From assembly GCF_003967015.1 (NCBI RefSeq), contig NZ_AP017560.1, forward strand, positions 4,493,501-4,557,500: DNA of 64,000 bases, given 5' to 3'. How positions within the stretch are numbered: the first letter of the stretch is position 1; the number at the start of each line of letters is the position of its first letter. The DNA is from Pseudanabaena sp. ABRG5-3. Its GTDB lineage: Bacteria; Cyanobacteriota; Cyanobacteriia; Pseudanabaenales; Pseudanabaenaceae. The notes below the pieces were generated by a model. The model was given only the letters and a program-made list of their open reading frames with translations, was not told the DNA's origin and searched no databases. This document shows, in pieces, positions 45,678 to 54,752 of the stretch. The position numbers and the translations under genes are program-made.

Positions 45678-46511
45678 CTAATTAAAAAAGGTGCGATGTT
45701 GCAAAGATGGCATTTGGCGACGGATTTGATCGATACGTGATGGTTGGATTTCCGCGATCGCTACACCTGTGCGATCGCCTGCATCGGCTAAGACGATGCC
45801 CCAAGGATCAATAATCATGGCATGACCGTGGGACTGACGACGTGGGGTGTGCATTCCTACCTGTGCAGGGGCAATTACATAACTCGTATTTTCGATCGCC
45901 CTTGCCTGCAATAAAACTTGCCAATGATCTTTACCTGTAAAGGCAGTAAAGGCAGCAGGGACAAATAGGACATTTGCCCCATTTTTAGATAAATGGCGGT
46001 ATAACTCAGGGAATCTTACGTCATAACAAACCGATAGTCCCAAGTTACCATACTGCTCTGATCTGTATACAGGGGGAGCTTCTTCGCCAGCAAGAATTGT
46101 TGCGGATTCCTGATAGGTATTACCATCGGGCAGATTGACATCAAACAGGTGCATTTTGCGATAACGCGCCAATTCTTCGCCTTCGCGCCCAATCAGCAGG
46201 GCGGTGTTGTACATCTTGATCGCAGAGGAATTATTGGGAGTAGCTACTGGCACAGGAAATCCACCACCAAGCAACAGAATTTGATATTTTTGGGCGATCG
46301 TAATCAAAAACTTTTCGCTCTTTTCGGCAATTTCTGTAGAATGTCTCGTCTTTTCACTTTCGTCACCCAAAAACGAAAAGTTTTCTGGTAAACAAACTAA
46401 TTCTGCACCTCGATTTACTGCCAGTTGGATCAAATCTTCTGCTTGAGCAAGATTTTTGTCTACATCTGAGACACTGGTCATTTGTACGGCGGCCGCCAAA
46501 TATGACTTCAT
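45678..46511 (-). CDS. Carbon-nitrogen hydrolase (Nit1/Nit2 group)
   Basis: 277 aa from ATG 46511 (MKSYLAAAVQM); the frame is open further, but this start fits the family. Catalytic triad E43 (LPENFSF), K119 (RYRKMHLFDV) and C162 (LGLSVCYDVRFPEL). The HLFDVN segment is typical of Nit proteins that hydrolyse deaminated glutathione or omega-amidates. Substrate is inferred from the group only. Confidence 0.9.
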   Translation of the reverse strand: MKSYLAAAVQMTSVSDVDKNLAQAEDLIQLAVNRGAELVCLPENFSFLGDESEKTRHSTEIAEKSEKFLITIAQKYQILLLGGGFPVPVATPNNSSAIKMYNTALLIGREGEELARYRKMHLFDVNLPDGNTYQESATILAGEEAPPVYRSEQYGNLGLSVCYDVRFPELYRHLSKNGANVLFVPAAFTAFTGKDHWQVLLQARAIENTSYVIAPAQVGMHTPRRQSHGHAMIIDPWGIVLADAGDRTGVAIAEIQPSRIDQIRRQMPSLQHRTFFN

Positions 46512-46634
46512 TGCAATCCTTAAAACTTTCCCACGTAATTCAATTGCGCTATACAGCACTTAATCTAGATTACCCTGCTATAGCGCTTTACGCTAAAAAA
46601 CAATTGGGAGAGCGTTTATTGATGCTTGTCTCAA

Positions 46635-47306
46635 TTAGCCAAGTTTACCAGTGACAATATAAGCAACCCTGAGACCAACATTTGTTGCATGATCTGCCAT
46701 TCGCTCTAGGTGATGAATTGCCAATACCATCAGCATTACAGGCTCTAGAGGTTCCCCAAATACCCTTTGGGAAGCTATGAGGTTATAGATATTCTGGTAA
46801 TCATCATCAACGGCATCATCCTTTGCCTTAATTTGAAGACCGATATTTTCATCAAGGTTGGCTAAGGCTTCTAAACTCATGGCAAGCATGGCTCGGCAGC
46901 GATTAGACATAATCTCCAATTCACCAAGATAAGGGGATGGTGGGTAAGGAAAAAGCTTAATGGCAATATCGCCAAGATTTTCGGCATAGTCGCCGATGCG
47001 TTCAATATCGCGGATTAATTGCATCAAAGCGCTCAATAATCGCAGATCGCGAGCGACTGGTGACTGCAATGCAATTAAATTGATACAATCCATTTCAATT
47101 TGTCGATAAATTCGATCAATTTGCTTATCTTGAGGATCGATACGAGTAGCTGCTTCTAAATCGCGCTCAAATAAAGCTGCATGAGCTAAAAGAAATGAAT
47201 TTTCGACAAGAGCGCCCATTCGCAAAGAGTCTTGTTCTAGGCGATGGAGTTGACGTTCAAACTCGCTTCTTGTCCTTTTTTGCGCTTGATATGAGGTTTC
47301 GACCAT
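46635..47306 (-). CDS. phoU: Phosphate signalling protein PhoU
   Basis: 223 aa from ATG 47306. Two repeats of the PhoU three-helix bundle: RDLRLLSALMQLIRDIERIGDYAENLGDIA and VMLMVLAIHHLERMADHATNVG, with the metal-binding E/D..R..D pattern in both. PhoU links the Pst transporter to the PhoR kinase and represses the Pho regulon. No pst or pho kinase genes are adjacent. Confidence 0.94.
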   Translation of the reverse strand: MVETSYQAQKRTRSEFERQLHRLEQDSLRMGALVENSFLLAHAALFERDLEAATRIDPQDKQIDRIYRQIEMDCINLIALQSPVARDLRLLSALMQLIRDIERIGDYAENLGDIAIKLFPYPPSPYLGELEIMSNRCRAMLAMSLEALANLDENIGLQIKAKDDAVDDDYQNIYNLIASQRVFGEPLEPVMLMVLAIHHLERMADHATNVGLRVAYIVTGKLG

Positions 47307-47475
47307 GGACTCCCACCAAATCAAATGGGATATGAAAGTAATGTATATTTCACATTCTTATATTACATCGTTACATAGGTTGTAAGTCTTGGGAGTATTT
47401 GCAAATACCACACGATAAATTAAGAGATGCTTTATGTCTAAAAAAACTAGGAATGCAAAGCTCCCCAAATTTTAT

Positions 47476-47952
47476 TTAAATAATTGCTTGAGTTAGTTCA
47501 GACGTAGTGATTTGGCGATCGCTATCTACGCGATCAATATCCTGATTAAATAAAACCAATGTGGTGGAAGAATTTTGCTCAAACCCAATGTGCTTGTAAA
47601 ACTGTTGCTGATGGGTAGTCATTAAGTAGACCCGTTCCACATCGCAAACATGGGGATGGGATAGCACTGTCTGGACTAACTTGCGTCCCAAACCTGCCCC
47701 TCGATAATCTGGATCAACCACCACATCCCAAATGGTGGCGCGATAAATACCGTCACTAGTAGCGCGAGCATGTCCAATTAAGCGATCGCCATCCCATACC
47801 GTTACGACTGGTTTAGAATTGGCGATCGCGATCGCTAGCCCTGCCACAGTTCGCTCCTTTGCCCAAAATGCCCCTATTTTTAATAATCCTTGCAACTGCT
47901 CTAAATCGACATCTTCTTGGCGATCGCTAAAACGAATGTGGCGATTATCCAT
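47476..47952 (-). CDS. GNAT family N-acetyltransferase
   Basis: 158 aa from ATG 47952 (MDNRHIRFSDRQEDV). The frame stays open to 48093 only because it runs through a hairpin, so I use the later start; ATG 47970 is the other choice. The acetyl-CoA motif is VVVDPDYRGAGLGRKLVQTVL, and YLMTTHQQQFYKHIGF is the C-terminal strand. Similar to cyanobacterial/plastid NSI-type serotonin-N-acetyltransferase-like proteins. Substrate not determined. Confidence 0.85.
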   Translation of the reverse strand: MDNRHIRFSDRQEDVDLEQLQGLLKIGAFWAKERTVAGLAIAIANSKPVVTVWDGDRLIGHARATSDGIYRATIWDVVVDPDYRGAGLGRKLVQTVLSHPHVCDVERVYLMTTHQQQFYKHIGFEQNSSTTLVLFNQDIDRVDSDRQITTSELTQAII

Positions 47953-48001
47953 GTGCTTGTCTTCCCGCATGTATTCATACAGCCTGTTGAGGCTTAAAGT
48001 A

Positions 48002-48082
48002 GTACAGAGAAATTTTTGAAAGCACTGCTTCGCCGCGCTTTCAAAAATTTCTCTGGTTTTCAAGTCAGCGCAAAGCGCTGTA
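48002..48082. repeat. Double hairpin, family C (copy 2)
   Basis: Same composite as 36683-36764: GTACAGAGAAATTTTTGAAAGC arm, TCTCTGGTTTT, then a CAGCGC-AAA-GCGCTG hairpin. Confidence 0.85.
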
Positions 48083-48273
48083 ACAATCCTCAAAATCGCA
48101 ATGCTAATTTTAGGATTCTAAAACCTTACTGGGTATTGTTTTTAAGTCTGTTGAGTATAGATACACTTCACAGCCTTGGTATGACCCATTGCAATAAGGG
48201 TGACATATTGTCGATCCCGTCAATGTATCTGTTTTTGCTGTATCAGTTTTTGCTACTGACAGTATTTACTCTT

Positions 48274-48308
48274 AAAAAAGAAAGGGCGCTAAGCGCCCTT
48301 TCTTTTTT
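48274..48308. terminator. Terminator downstream of desaturase
   Basis: A6-GAAAGGGCGC-TA-AGCGCCCTTTC-T6. Confidence 0.88.
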
Positions 48309-48315
48309 ACTTAGT

Positions 48316-49179
48316 TTACTTAGCTTGCCAAGGTTCAGCAATGTAAACCTTTTTGGCTAACCCCAACCCTTGTAGGAGATTAATTACTCCCCAAGTTGGG
48401 TCAATTTCCCACCATTTCAAACCAGAGCGGGCAGATTTAGGATAAGCATGGTGATTATTGTGCCAGCCTTCGCCGTAGGTCAAAATTGCGGCCCACCAGA
48501 GATTTGTGGAATGGTCAGGGGTTTCGGCAAAGTTTTTGTAACCCCATTTGTGACAAGCAGAGTTAATCAACCAAGTGCTATGCCATAGAAAGACTGAACG
48601 CACAGCCATGCCATAAACCAAGAAGGACATACCGAGTCCAGAGAATAGATTTTCGCCAATTACGTATAGCAATGCTGCAAAGGGTACTTGCAAAAGCAAA
48701 AAGTATTTATCAAGAAAACCGTAGTAAGGATCGCTAGCAAGATCAGGGGCAAACTTGTTGTAATAAGTACTCTTGAAATGTTCAGGTTTGGAGTACATGA
48801 TCCACATAATGTGGCTCCACCAAAAACCTTTATTTGCCGAATAGGGATCTTTTTGATTGTCTTCTGTAAAACCGTGATGCTGGCGATGTCCACCCACCCA
48901 AAATACAGGACCACCCTGCATGGCTAAAGCACCGATGGTAGCGATGATATATTCCAACCACTGAGGCACTTGGAAACTACGATGACTCAGTAAGCGGTGA
49001 TAACCGAGGGTAATACCAATGCTGCCAAGGAACCAATGCAAGAAAACTGTAAGAATAACAGCTTGCCATGAAAAATAAAAAGGGGCAGCGAGGGCAGCGA
49101 TATGAAATGCACTGAAAAAGGCAACATTTGTCCAGTTCAGTTTTTGTTCAGTTGAGATGGCTTCAGTAGTGGCGGTCAT
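48316..49179 (-). CDS. desC: Acyl-lipid delta-9-type fatty acid desaturase
   Basis: 287 aa from ATG 49179 (MTATTEAIST); the longer TTG form is unlikely. Histidine boxes HRLLSH, HRQHH and HNNHH bind the diiron centre, and the spacing is that of the delta-9 (DesC) group. It inserts the first double bond in membrane lipids, usually more strongly in the cold. It is divergent from the TetR-fusion gene; the shared 108-bp promoter holds two palindromes. Confidence 0.92.
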   Translation of the reverse strand: MTATTEAISTEQKLNWTNVAFFSAFHIAALAAPFYFSWQAVILTVFLHWFLGSIGITLGYHRLLSHRSFQVPQWLEYIIATIGALAMQGGPVFWVGGHRQHHGFTEDNQKDPYSANKGFWWSHIMWIMYSKPEHFKSTYYNKFAPDLASDPYYGFLDKYFLLLQVPFAALLYVIGENLFSGLGMSFLVYGMAVRSVFLWHSTWLINSACHKWGYKNFAETPDHSTNLWWAAILTYGEGWHNNHHAYPKSARSGLKWWEIDPTWGVINLLQGLGLAKKVYIAEPWQAK

Positions 49180-49210
49180 GAAATAACAACTTAAGGGGTG
49201 GTGAGGAGAT

Positions 49211-49225
49211 GCAAGTATCACTTAC
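49211..49225. promoter_or_regulatory. Candidate operator 1 (imperfect palindrome)
   Basis: GCAAGTATCACTTAC; one change from the perfect site at 49262-49276. It lies just upstream of desC. Confidence 0.65.
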
Positions 49226-49246
49226 AGTTATGTTAAGTCTAACTGT
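49224..49246. promoter_or_regulatory. Inverted repeat between the two candidate operators
   Basis: ACAGTTA then 9 nt then TAACTGT, perfect. It may be another regulator site or part of the promoter. Confidence 0.45.
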
Positions 49247-49261
49247 TTTTTAAGTAATAAT

Positions 49262-49276
49262 GCAAGTATCACTTGC
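49262..49276. promoter_or_regulatory. Candidate operator 2 (perfect palindrome)
   Basis: GCAAGT-ATC-ACTTGC, perfect 6+3+6. It lies 12 bp before the regulator ATG and 51 bp from its near copy, as expected for TetR autoregulation. Confidence 0.7.
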
Positions 49277-49287
49277 AAATCATCTCA

Positions 49288-50547
49288 ATGGTACATGCTC
49301 CCATGTCTGTATCTCGGATTCCCACTCGCCAACGGATAGTGAACACAGCACTAGAACTGTTTGCTAGTAAAGGAATTACCGAGACCACTACCCGCCAAAT
49401 TGCCGACTTTGCTCAGGTCAATGAAGTAACTCTATTTCGCCATTTTGGAAATAAACATGGTTTATTACTAGCAGTATTACAAGAATGTTTGCAAAAATAT
49501 TTGGTACTGGCTCAAGTAGGGGAGTCCCTGATGGTGTCCGATATTTCTAGCCAAAGCGATTTGCGTCGCTTTCTCAAATATTACATCCAGAGTTCTTTGC
49601 GGGCGCTCGAAAGTGTGCCTGAGTTGGTGCGATCGCTCGTTGGAGAGGCAGGACAATATCCCGCCGAGAGTCGTCAAGCCCTTGCCCAAGGAATTAATCA
49701 GGTCAATCAAACGATCGCCACGGCAATTAATGATGTCTTGGCAAATTCGCGGCTGCAATATACTTTGCCACCGATTAAACTGGCTAACCTATTAAATACC
49801 TGTATTTTGGGCTATGCCGTGATTACCTTAACTAGTGATGTACAGGCAATCTGGCGCGATCGCGATGATTTTGTAAATACCCTTGTCGATATGTTTATCC
49901 AAGAGGTGAGTCCCCTGACACCTGCCCACCCAATTATGGATATCGCTGCGGAAACGGTACGCGAAATTTTGTTGCAAGCAAAAAAATATGGGGCAAAGGA
50001 CTATGCGATCGCCTATTTATTGTTTGGGGCAGGGCTAACTGCGGTTGATATTACGCGATTACGCCTCAAAGATTATCAAATTCAATCGAATCACGGTATT
50101 TTACGCACCAAAAATGTAGCAAATCAGGTGCGGTTAGTTCCCCTCAATCAAAAAATTCTCGGTCATCGTTATGGCTCAGCAACTAGTAACCCCCTCAGCG
50201 CCTATCTAAAAGTCCGTAAACAGGAGCTTAAGGATCTCCAAAAGCTCCACAATGGTGACGGCGATGAGATTGAGGCAATGTTTATTAGTGGCGATCACAA
50301 GCCCTTAACACTAGAAGAAATCGAGCAACTTTGGGGACGTTGGACACAACCCTATTGCAATCTTGACGGCTCACCCCTAGCAATTACTCAAGCAAGACAT
50401 ACTTGGTGTATCGAAATGTTAGCGCGAGGAATTGATGCTGACAGCTTTTGCATCATTAGCGGGATCAAAGTCAAAGAATTGCAAGCCTATCAAACCCGTC
50501 TCAATGAAAAATTAGCGATCGATAAAGCGATCGCCCTTGACGCTTAG
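49288..50547 (+). CDS. TetR regulator fused to a degenerate tyrosine-recombinase domain
   Basis: About 419 aa from ATG 49288 (ATG 49303 is the alternative). Residues 1-60 are a TetR HTH (RIVNTALELFASKGITETTTRQIADFAQVNEVTLFRHFGNKHGLL), followed by a TetR ligand domain to about 205. Residues about 230-419 look like a tyrosine-recombinase catalytic fold: LLFGAGLTAVDITRLRLKDY, then QARHTWCIEMLARGI, then a terminal Tyr in LQAYQTRL. The first catalytic Arg is missing (GLTAVDI where XerC-like proteins have GLRxxE), so it is probably non-catalytic. Target is likely its own promoter and desC. Confidence 0.75.
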   Translation: MVHAPMSVSRIPTRQRIVNTALELFASKGITETTTRQIADFAQVNEVTLFRHFGNKHGLLLAVLQECLQKYLVLAQVGESLMVSDISSQSDLRRFLKYYIQSSLRALESVPELVRSLVGEAGQYPAESRQALAQGINQVNQTIATAINDVLANSRLQYTLPPIKLANLLNTCILGYAVITLTSDVQAIWRDRDDFVNTLVDMFIQEVSPLTPAHPIMDIAAETVREILLQAKKYGAKDYAIAYLLFGAGLTAVDITRLRLKDYQIQSNHGILRTKNVANQVRLVPLNQKILGHRYGSATSNPLSAYLKVRKQELKDLQKLHNGDGDEIEAMFISGDHKPLTLEEIEQLWGRWTQPYCNLDGSPLAITQARHTWCIEMLARGIDADSFCIISGIKVKELQAYQTRLNEKLAIDKAIALDA

Positions 50548-50551
50548 TAAA

Positions 50552-50588
50552 AAAGATATTTGTGTTACCGTAAGCCACAAATATCTTT
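50552..50588 (+). terminator. Hairpin after TetR-fusion gene
   Basis: AAAGATATTTGTG with complement around ttaccgtaagc. Confidence 0.7.
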
Positions 50589-50632
50589 GGGACTTTGATC
50601 TCGTTCTACTAAAGATAACTAGCGATCTCTAT

Positions 50633-50731
50633 AAGTAGCTAGTCTCAATTAAATATAAAGCCCCAAAACCTTTGGCGCACGCCGTGCGTCAAAGGTTTTA
50701 GCTCTGGTTTTTAATTATGCTCAGCTACTTA
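50633..50731. repeat. Palindromic MITE-like element, family A
   Basis: AAGTAGCTAGTCTCAATTAAATATAAA ... TTTTTAATTATGCTCAGCTACTT; centre AAAACCTTTGGCGCACG hairpin. Confidence 0.8.
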
Positions 50732-50746
50732 CAAACTCTATACAAA

Positions 50747-50782
50747 CAAAGTGGAGGTAATTCATGAATTGCCTCCACTTTG
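50747..50782. repeat. Short perfect hairpin
   Basis: CAAAGTGGAGG arms around TAATTCATGAATTG, itself palindromic. Confidence 0.75.
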
Positions 50783-50974
50783 TTGAGCTATTTTCACCAA
50801 GATAATCAACTTAGTGTATAATTCGGGCGTTCTATGTACTCTATTTTGTGAGTGTATTGAATTAAATGTTTTTAGTGCGTTAGGTACGGAGCATCTTTTT
50901 TGAGAGGCAAACAGGTTGGCATTATCGGCACTCGGATCGGCATTTCCAATTGAAGTTTTGGGTAGAAAAGCAAA

Positions 50975-53128
50975 GTGAGAGTTCCCCTAGACTGTTACCG
51001 AATTCTTGGTCTAACACACCTATCAGGGCTAGATAAAATCCATCAAGCCCATCGCGATCGCCTGCTTTCTATGCCAAGGCGCGAGTATTCTGATGCCGCG
51101 ATCGCCTCTCGCAAACGCATCATTGATAAGGCTTATGAACTGCTAATCGAGCATATAAATGCCCCTAAAGACAGCAATATTGATGAATTAGGTGGTGGTG
51201 ATCAACGCCCAGTCGTAACTTTACCGCCACAGGTTGAAGCCGACGAAAAAGACTTTGCAGGACTATTACTAATTTTGTACGAACTCGGCGAATCCGAGAA
51301 AGTTCTATCCCTCGCGAAACCCTATTACGACCCCGAAGAAGCTGAGTATCAGTCCGCAAGGATCTCACCTCACGATCCTGACTTACTCCTCTCTGTATCG
51401 TTGTCTTTCCTAGATCTCGGTCGCGAATATTGGAAACAAGGTCAATATGAAGCTGCTGCCTCATCTTTGGAGTCTGCCCAAGATCTGCTACTAAAGGAAG
51501 GATTATTTCTCAGTATTCGCAGTGAGATTCAAGCGGATCTATTTCGCCTCCGCCCCTATCGCATTCTCGAATTGTTGGCATCTCCTGACAATCACACCAA
51601 TGAACATCGCAAAGGAATGTCATTGTTGCAAGAAATGCTTGAGGCGCGTCGGGGCATTGATGGCTCAGGCAATGACTATTCCAGCCTCGGTATCGATGAC
51701 TTTTTGCGATTTATTCAGCAACTACGCAGCTATATGACGGCGATCGAGCAGCAAACACTATTTGAAGAAGAAGCACGTCGCCCCTCATCCGTAGCCACCT
51801 ATTTAGCGGTCTATGCCTTAATTGCCCGTGGTTTCTCGCAAAGACAACCTGCCTTGATTCGACGCGCAAAGGGCTTGCTAGTCAAACTTAGCGCCAAGCA
51901 GGATATTTATCTCGAAAAGGCAGTATGTGCTTTGCTCCTCGGACAAACAGAAGAAGCAAGTTCTGCGATCGAAAACAGTTCTGAAGACGATCAAATTGCC
52001 TTTATTCGTCAAAATTCTGAGGGTGCGCCCGATCTTCTCCCCGGATTATGTCTCTATAGCGAACGCTGGCTTCAGGAAGAGGTCTATCCCCATTTTCGAG
52101 ATTTGATGAGTCAAATTGTGTCGCTCAAGGACTACTTTGCCGATGAGCAGGTGCAAGCATACCTCGAAGAATTACCGAATACAGGCGCACTATCCTCAGA
52201 CTGGACATCCCCTGTAGGCGGCGATCGCTTTGGACTAACTTCGCCTGTAGATGATACTCCACCTGTAAAGCGTGATTTGGAAACGAGTACTAGCAATGAA
52301 CCAAGACTCTCGACCTATGCGCCCGAGACTCCAAATCGTTTCCAGCGCTCCAGCACCCCTGTCCTTGAGCGACCTTCATCCACATCATCCTCCAATAATG
52401 GTAGCGGTAATACTGTCCAAAACTTGCCGCGATCACGCCGTAACGTCCCCCCTACGAGAAATACAGGTCGAAATGTTAACGAATCGGTTAAAGCGCTTAA
52501 TCGACCTGCCAATACATCGCCAAATTCATCCCATCCCAAACGCAAATTTAATATTGGTCGCCTAGCTACTGTTATTGTTGTGGCGATCGCCATACTTGCA
52601 GGTTCGCTCTGGTTAGTGGTTTGGGCTTTTCGAGCCTTAACTGGAGCTTCACGCACCGATGCCTCAATCCCCTTAGAAAAAACAATTACGCCAATAGTGC
52701 AAGCAATCAAAGAAAACGATGCTGCACCAACCGCCCAACCAGGACCTTTAGATAAAGAAACAGCAACTAAAGTCATCGAAACATGGCAGGCAACGAAAAC
52801 TAAAGCCCTTGGTAAGACCTACGAAGATAATCTCTTAGAAGAAATCTTGACTGATCCTGCTCTAAGTGACTGGAAAGCACGGGCTAAGGATTTAAAAGCC
52901 AGTAACTCTTATTTGCAGTATCAAGTCAAATCCAGCGAAGTTGATAAGGTCACGCCTGATGGTGATAGCAAAGCCAAAGTAGTAGCCAAAATTTCTGAGA
53001 CTCGTAACTATTTTAATAATGGGGAGCTGGATCGTGGGGCATCGAAGGAAGATGCAAGCTATACGGTGGAGTACGACTTAGTCCGCAAAGATAATCGATG
53101 GCTAATTCGCGAAATGTTGGTCTTTTAG
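50975..53128 (+). CDS. ftn2: Cell division protein Ftn2/ZipN (ARC6-like)
   Basis: 717 aa, GTG start. An N-terminal DnaJ-like domain (DCYRILGLTHLSGLDKIHQAHRDRL...RKRIIDKAYELL) lacks the HPD triad, as in ARC6/ZipN. A long helical repeat region (80-410) follows, then a low-complexity linker (430-520), one transmembrane helix (about 528-552), and a C-terminal ARC6 IMS-type domain (SLEKTITPIVQ..WLIREM). ZipN tethers FtsZ and Z-ring partners at the cytoplasmic membrane. Monocistronic. Confidence 0.92.
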   Translation: MRVPLDCYRILGLTHLSGLDKIHQAHRDRLLSMPRREYSDAAIASRKRIIDKAYELLIEHINAPKDSNIDELGGGDQRPVVTLPPQVEADEKDFAGLLLILYELGESEKVLSLAKPYYDPEEAEYQSARISPHDPDLLLSVSLSFLDLGREYWKQGQYEAAASSLESAQDLLLKEGLFLSIRSEIQADLFRLRPYRILELLASPDNHTNEHRKGMSLLQEMLEARRGIDGSGNDYSSLGIDDFLRFIQQLRSYMTAIEQQTLFEEEARRPSSVATYLAVYALIARGFSQRQPALIRRAKGLLVKLSAKQDIYLEKAVCALLLGQTEEASSAIENSSEDDQIAFIRQNSEGAPDLLPGLCLYSERWLQEEVYPHFRDLMSQIVSLKDYFADEQVQAYLEELPNTGALSSDWTSPVGGDRFGLTSPVDDTPPVKRDLETSTSNEPRLSTYAPETPNRFQRSSTPVLERPSSTSSSNNGSGNTVQNLPRSRRNVPPTRNTGRNVNESVKALNRPANTSPNSSHPKRKFNIGRLATVIVVAIAILAGSLWLVVWAFRALTGASRTDASIPLEKTITPIVQAIKENDAAPTAQPGPLDKETATKVIETWQATKTKALGKTYEDNLLEEILTDPALSDWKARAKDLKASNSYLQYQVKSSEVDKVTPDGDSKAKVVAKISETRNYFNNGELDRGASKEDASYTVEYDLVRKDNRWLIREMLVF

Positions 53129-53135
53129 TTGGCAT

Positions 53136-53169
53136 AAAAAAAGTGGGGCGATTAGCGCCCCACTTTTTT
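53136..53169. terminator. Bidirectional terminator, ftn2 / recA
   Basis: A7-GTGGGGCG-ATTA-GCGCCCCAC-T6. Confidence 0.9.
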
Positions 53170-53171
53170 GT

Positions 53172-54326
53172 TTAGAAATCATCTGGAGGAATATCGTCGT
53201 CTTCAGGCTCAATTTCTTCAGGGACAACCTTTGTCGCTGAAACCGCTACACCTGCGGAGAGTTTTTCGCGCACTTGTCGCTCAACCTCCTGAGCAAATTC
53301 TGGCTTATCTTCCATGTACTTGATCGTATTATCGCGACCTTGACCGATGTTGTCACCTTGGTAGCTATACCATGCCCCCTTGCGGACAATGATACTCATT
53401 TCCTCGGCTAGATCAACGAGACAGCCGAGAGTGGAAATGCCTTTACCAAAGATGATATCGAATTCAGCAATACGGAAAGGTGGGGCAACTTTATTCTTAG
53501 CAACCTTGACCTTGGCACGAATCCCATATTCTTCTGTACCTTTTTTGAGGGTTTGGATACGACGAATATCGAGGCGCACTGAGGCATAGAACTTGAGCGC
53601 AGTACCACCTGTAGTCGTTTCAGGGCTGCCATAGGATACGCCAATCTTTTGACGTAACTGGTTTAGGAAAATAACAATGCAGTTCGATCGCCCTACATTT
53701 GCCGTGATTTTACGCAGGGCTTGGCTCATCAATCTAGCTTGCAAACCGACATGGGAAGCACCCATTTCTCCTTCGATTTCGGCACGGGGGACGAGAGCTG
53801 CCACGGAGTCGATCGCAATAATATCGACAGCCATCGATCGCACGAGATTATCAACAATTTCTAATGCCATTTCCCCTGAGTCAGGCTGGGAAATCAGCAG
53901 GTTATTAATATCGACACCAACACTTGCCGCATAGGTAGGGTCGAGGGCATGTTCAGCATCCACGAAAGCAGCCACACCACCACGTTTTTGGACTTCGGCG
54001 ATCGCATGGAGTACTAATGTCGTTTTCCCAGAGCTTTCAGGACCATATACTTCGATTACCCGTCCTTTGGGCAAGCCACCACCAAGAGCAAGATCGAGGG
54101 GCAATGCGCCACTAGGAATTGTCTCAACGCGCATGTTCGTCGCATCACCCAAACGCATGATCGAGCCTTTGCCATGATCCTTCTCGATCTTTTGCATGAT
54201 CGCATCGAGCGCCTTCTTTTTCTCAGGGCTGATACTTGCCTTTGCTAACTGAGCATTTGCTGCTTGGGCGATCGGGGTAGCCTTATCAACTTGACTATTT
54301 GCCGTTGCAGAAGAATTTTTCGCCAT
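53172..54326 (-). CDS. recA: Recombinase RecA
   Basis: 384 aa. P-loop [12 protein letters not shown], Walker B-type [12 protein letters not shown], and loop L2 [20 protein letters not shown]. An extended N-terminal low-complexity leader of about 30 residues precedes [17 protein letters not shown]. It catalyses homologous pairing and LexA cleavage. No recX adjacent. The C-terminus is acidic ([15 protein letters not shown]), as usual. Confidence 0.97.
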   Translation of the reverse strand: MAKNSSATANSQVDKATPIAQAANAQLAKASISPEKKKALDAIMQKIEKDHGKGSIMRLGDATNMRVETIPSGALPLDLALGGGLPKGRVIEVYGPESSGKTTLVLHAIAEVQKRGGVAAFVDAEHALDPTYAASVGVDINNLLISQPDSGEMALEIVDNLVRSMAVDIIAIDSVAALVPRAEIEGEMGASHVGLQARLMSQALRKITANVGRSNCIVIFLNQLRQKIGVSYGSPETTTGGTALKFYASVRLDIRRIQTLKKGTEEYGIRAKVKVAKNKVAPPFRIAEFDIIFGKGISTLGCLVDLAEEMSIIVRKGAWYSYQGDNIGQGRDNTIKYMEDKPEFAQEVERQVREKLSAGVAVSATKVVPEEIEPEDDDIPPDDF

Positions 54327-54510
54327 TGCCTTTCGAGGTTGATTTCGTTTAGTAAGTCTGCCTCATTATGACACTAATATTCCTTAGTTGGCTTTATTTA
54401 ACTCATACTGAATTTTAAGTGATTGCCTTGCTGTGAGTCAAATTTAGATATTTGTACTAAAAATTCGCAACATTTATTTAAGGTCGATCACTCTTTTCAA
54501 TCAACCACGA

Positions 54511-54604
54511 TATAGCCAGTCACTTCTATTAAGACATGTTAGGCGGCGCTTCGCGCCGCCTAACAATATCTGGGTTTTATGCCCTAACAAGACTGGCGAC
54601 AGCT
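54511..54604. repeat. Palindromic element, family B
   Basis: TATAGCCAGTC ... GTTAGGCGGCGC-TTC-GCGCCGCCTAAC ... GACTGGCGACAGCTA. Confidence 0.8.
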
Positions 54605-54664
54605 AAACATAAGCAAAAGCTGTGGTTCACGCGCAGCGTGAACCACAGCTTTTGCTTATGTTTA
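54603..54664. repeat. Perfect 28-bp-arm hairpin
   Basis: CTAAACATAAGCAAAAGCTG arm and complement around CACGCGCAGCGTG. It abuts the family B element on its left. Confidence 0.85.
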
Positions 54665-54752
54665 GGAGAAATATTGTGCTAAAAGAAACGCAACATTTGT
54701 AAAGTCTAGTGTCAGAATTGAAATAGGTAATTTTAGCTAATGGTTGATCTTA

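Noticed and set aside
47953..48093. N-terminal extension of the GNAT gene
   Set aside because: It is encoded by the family C hairpin; the ATG at 47952 has a better ribosome site and gives the normal domain start.
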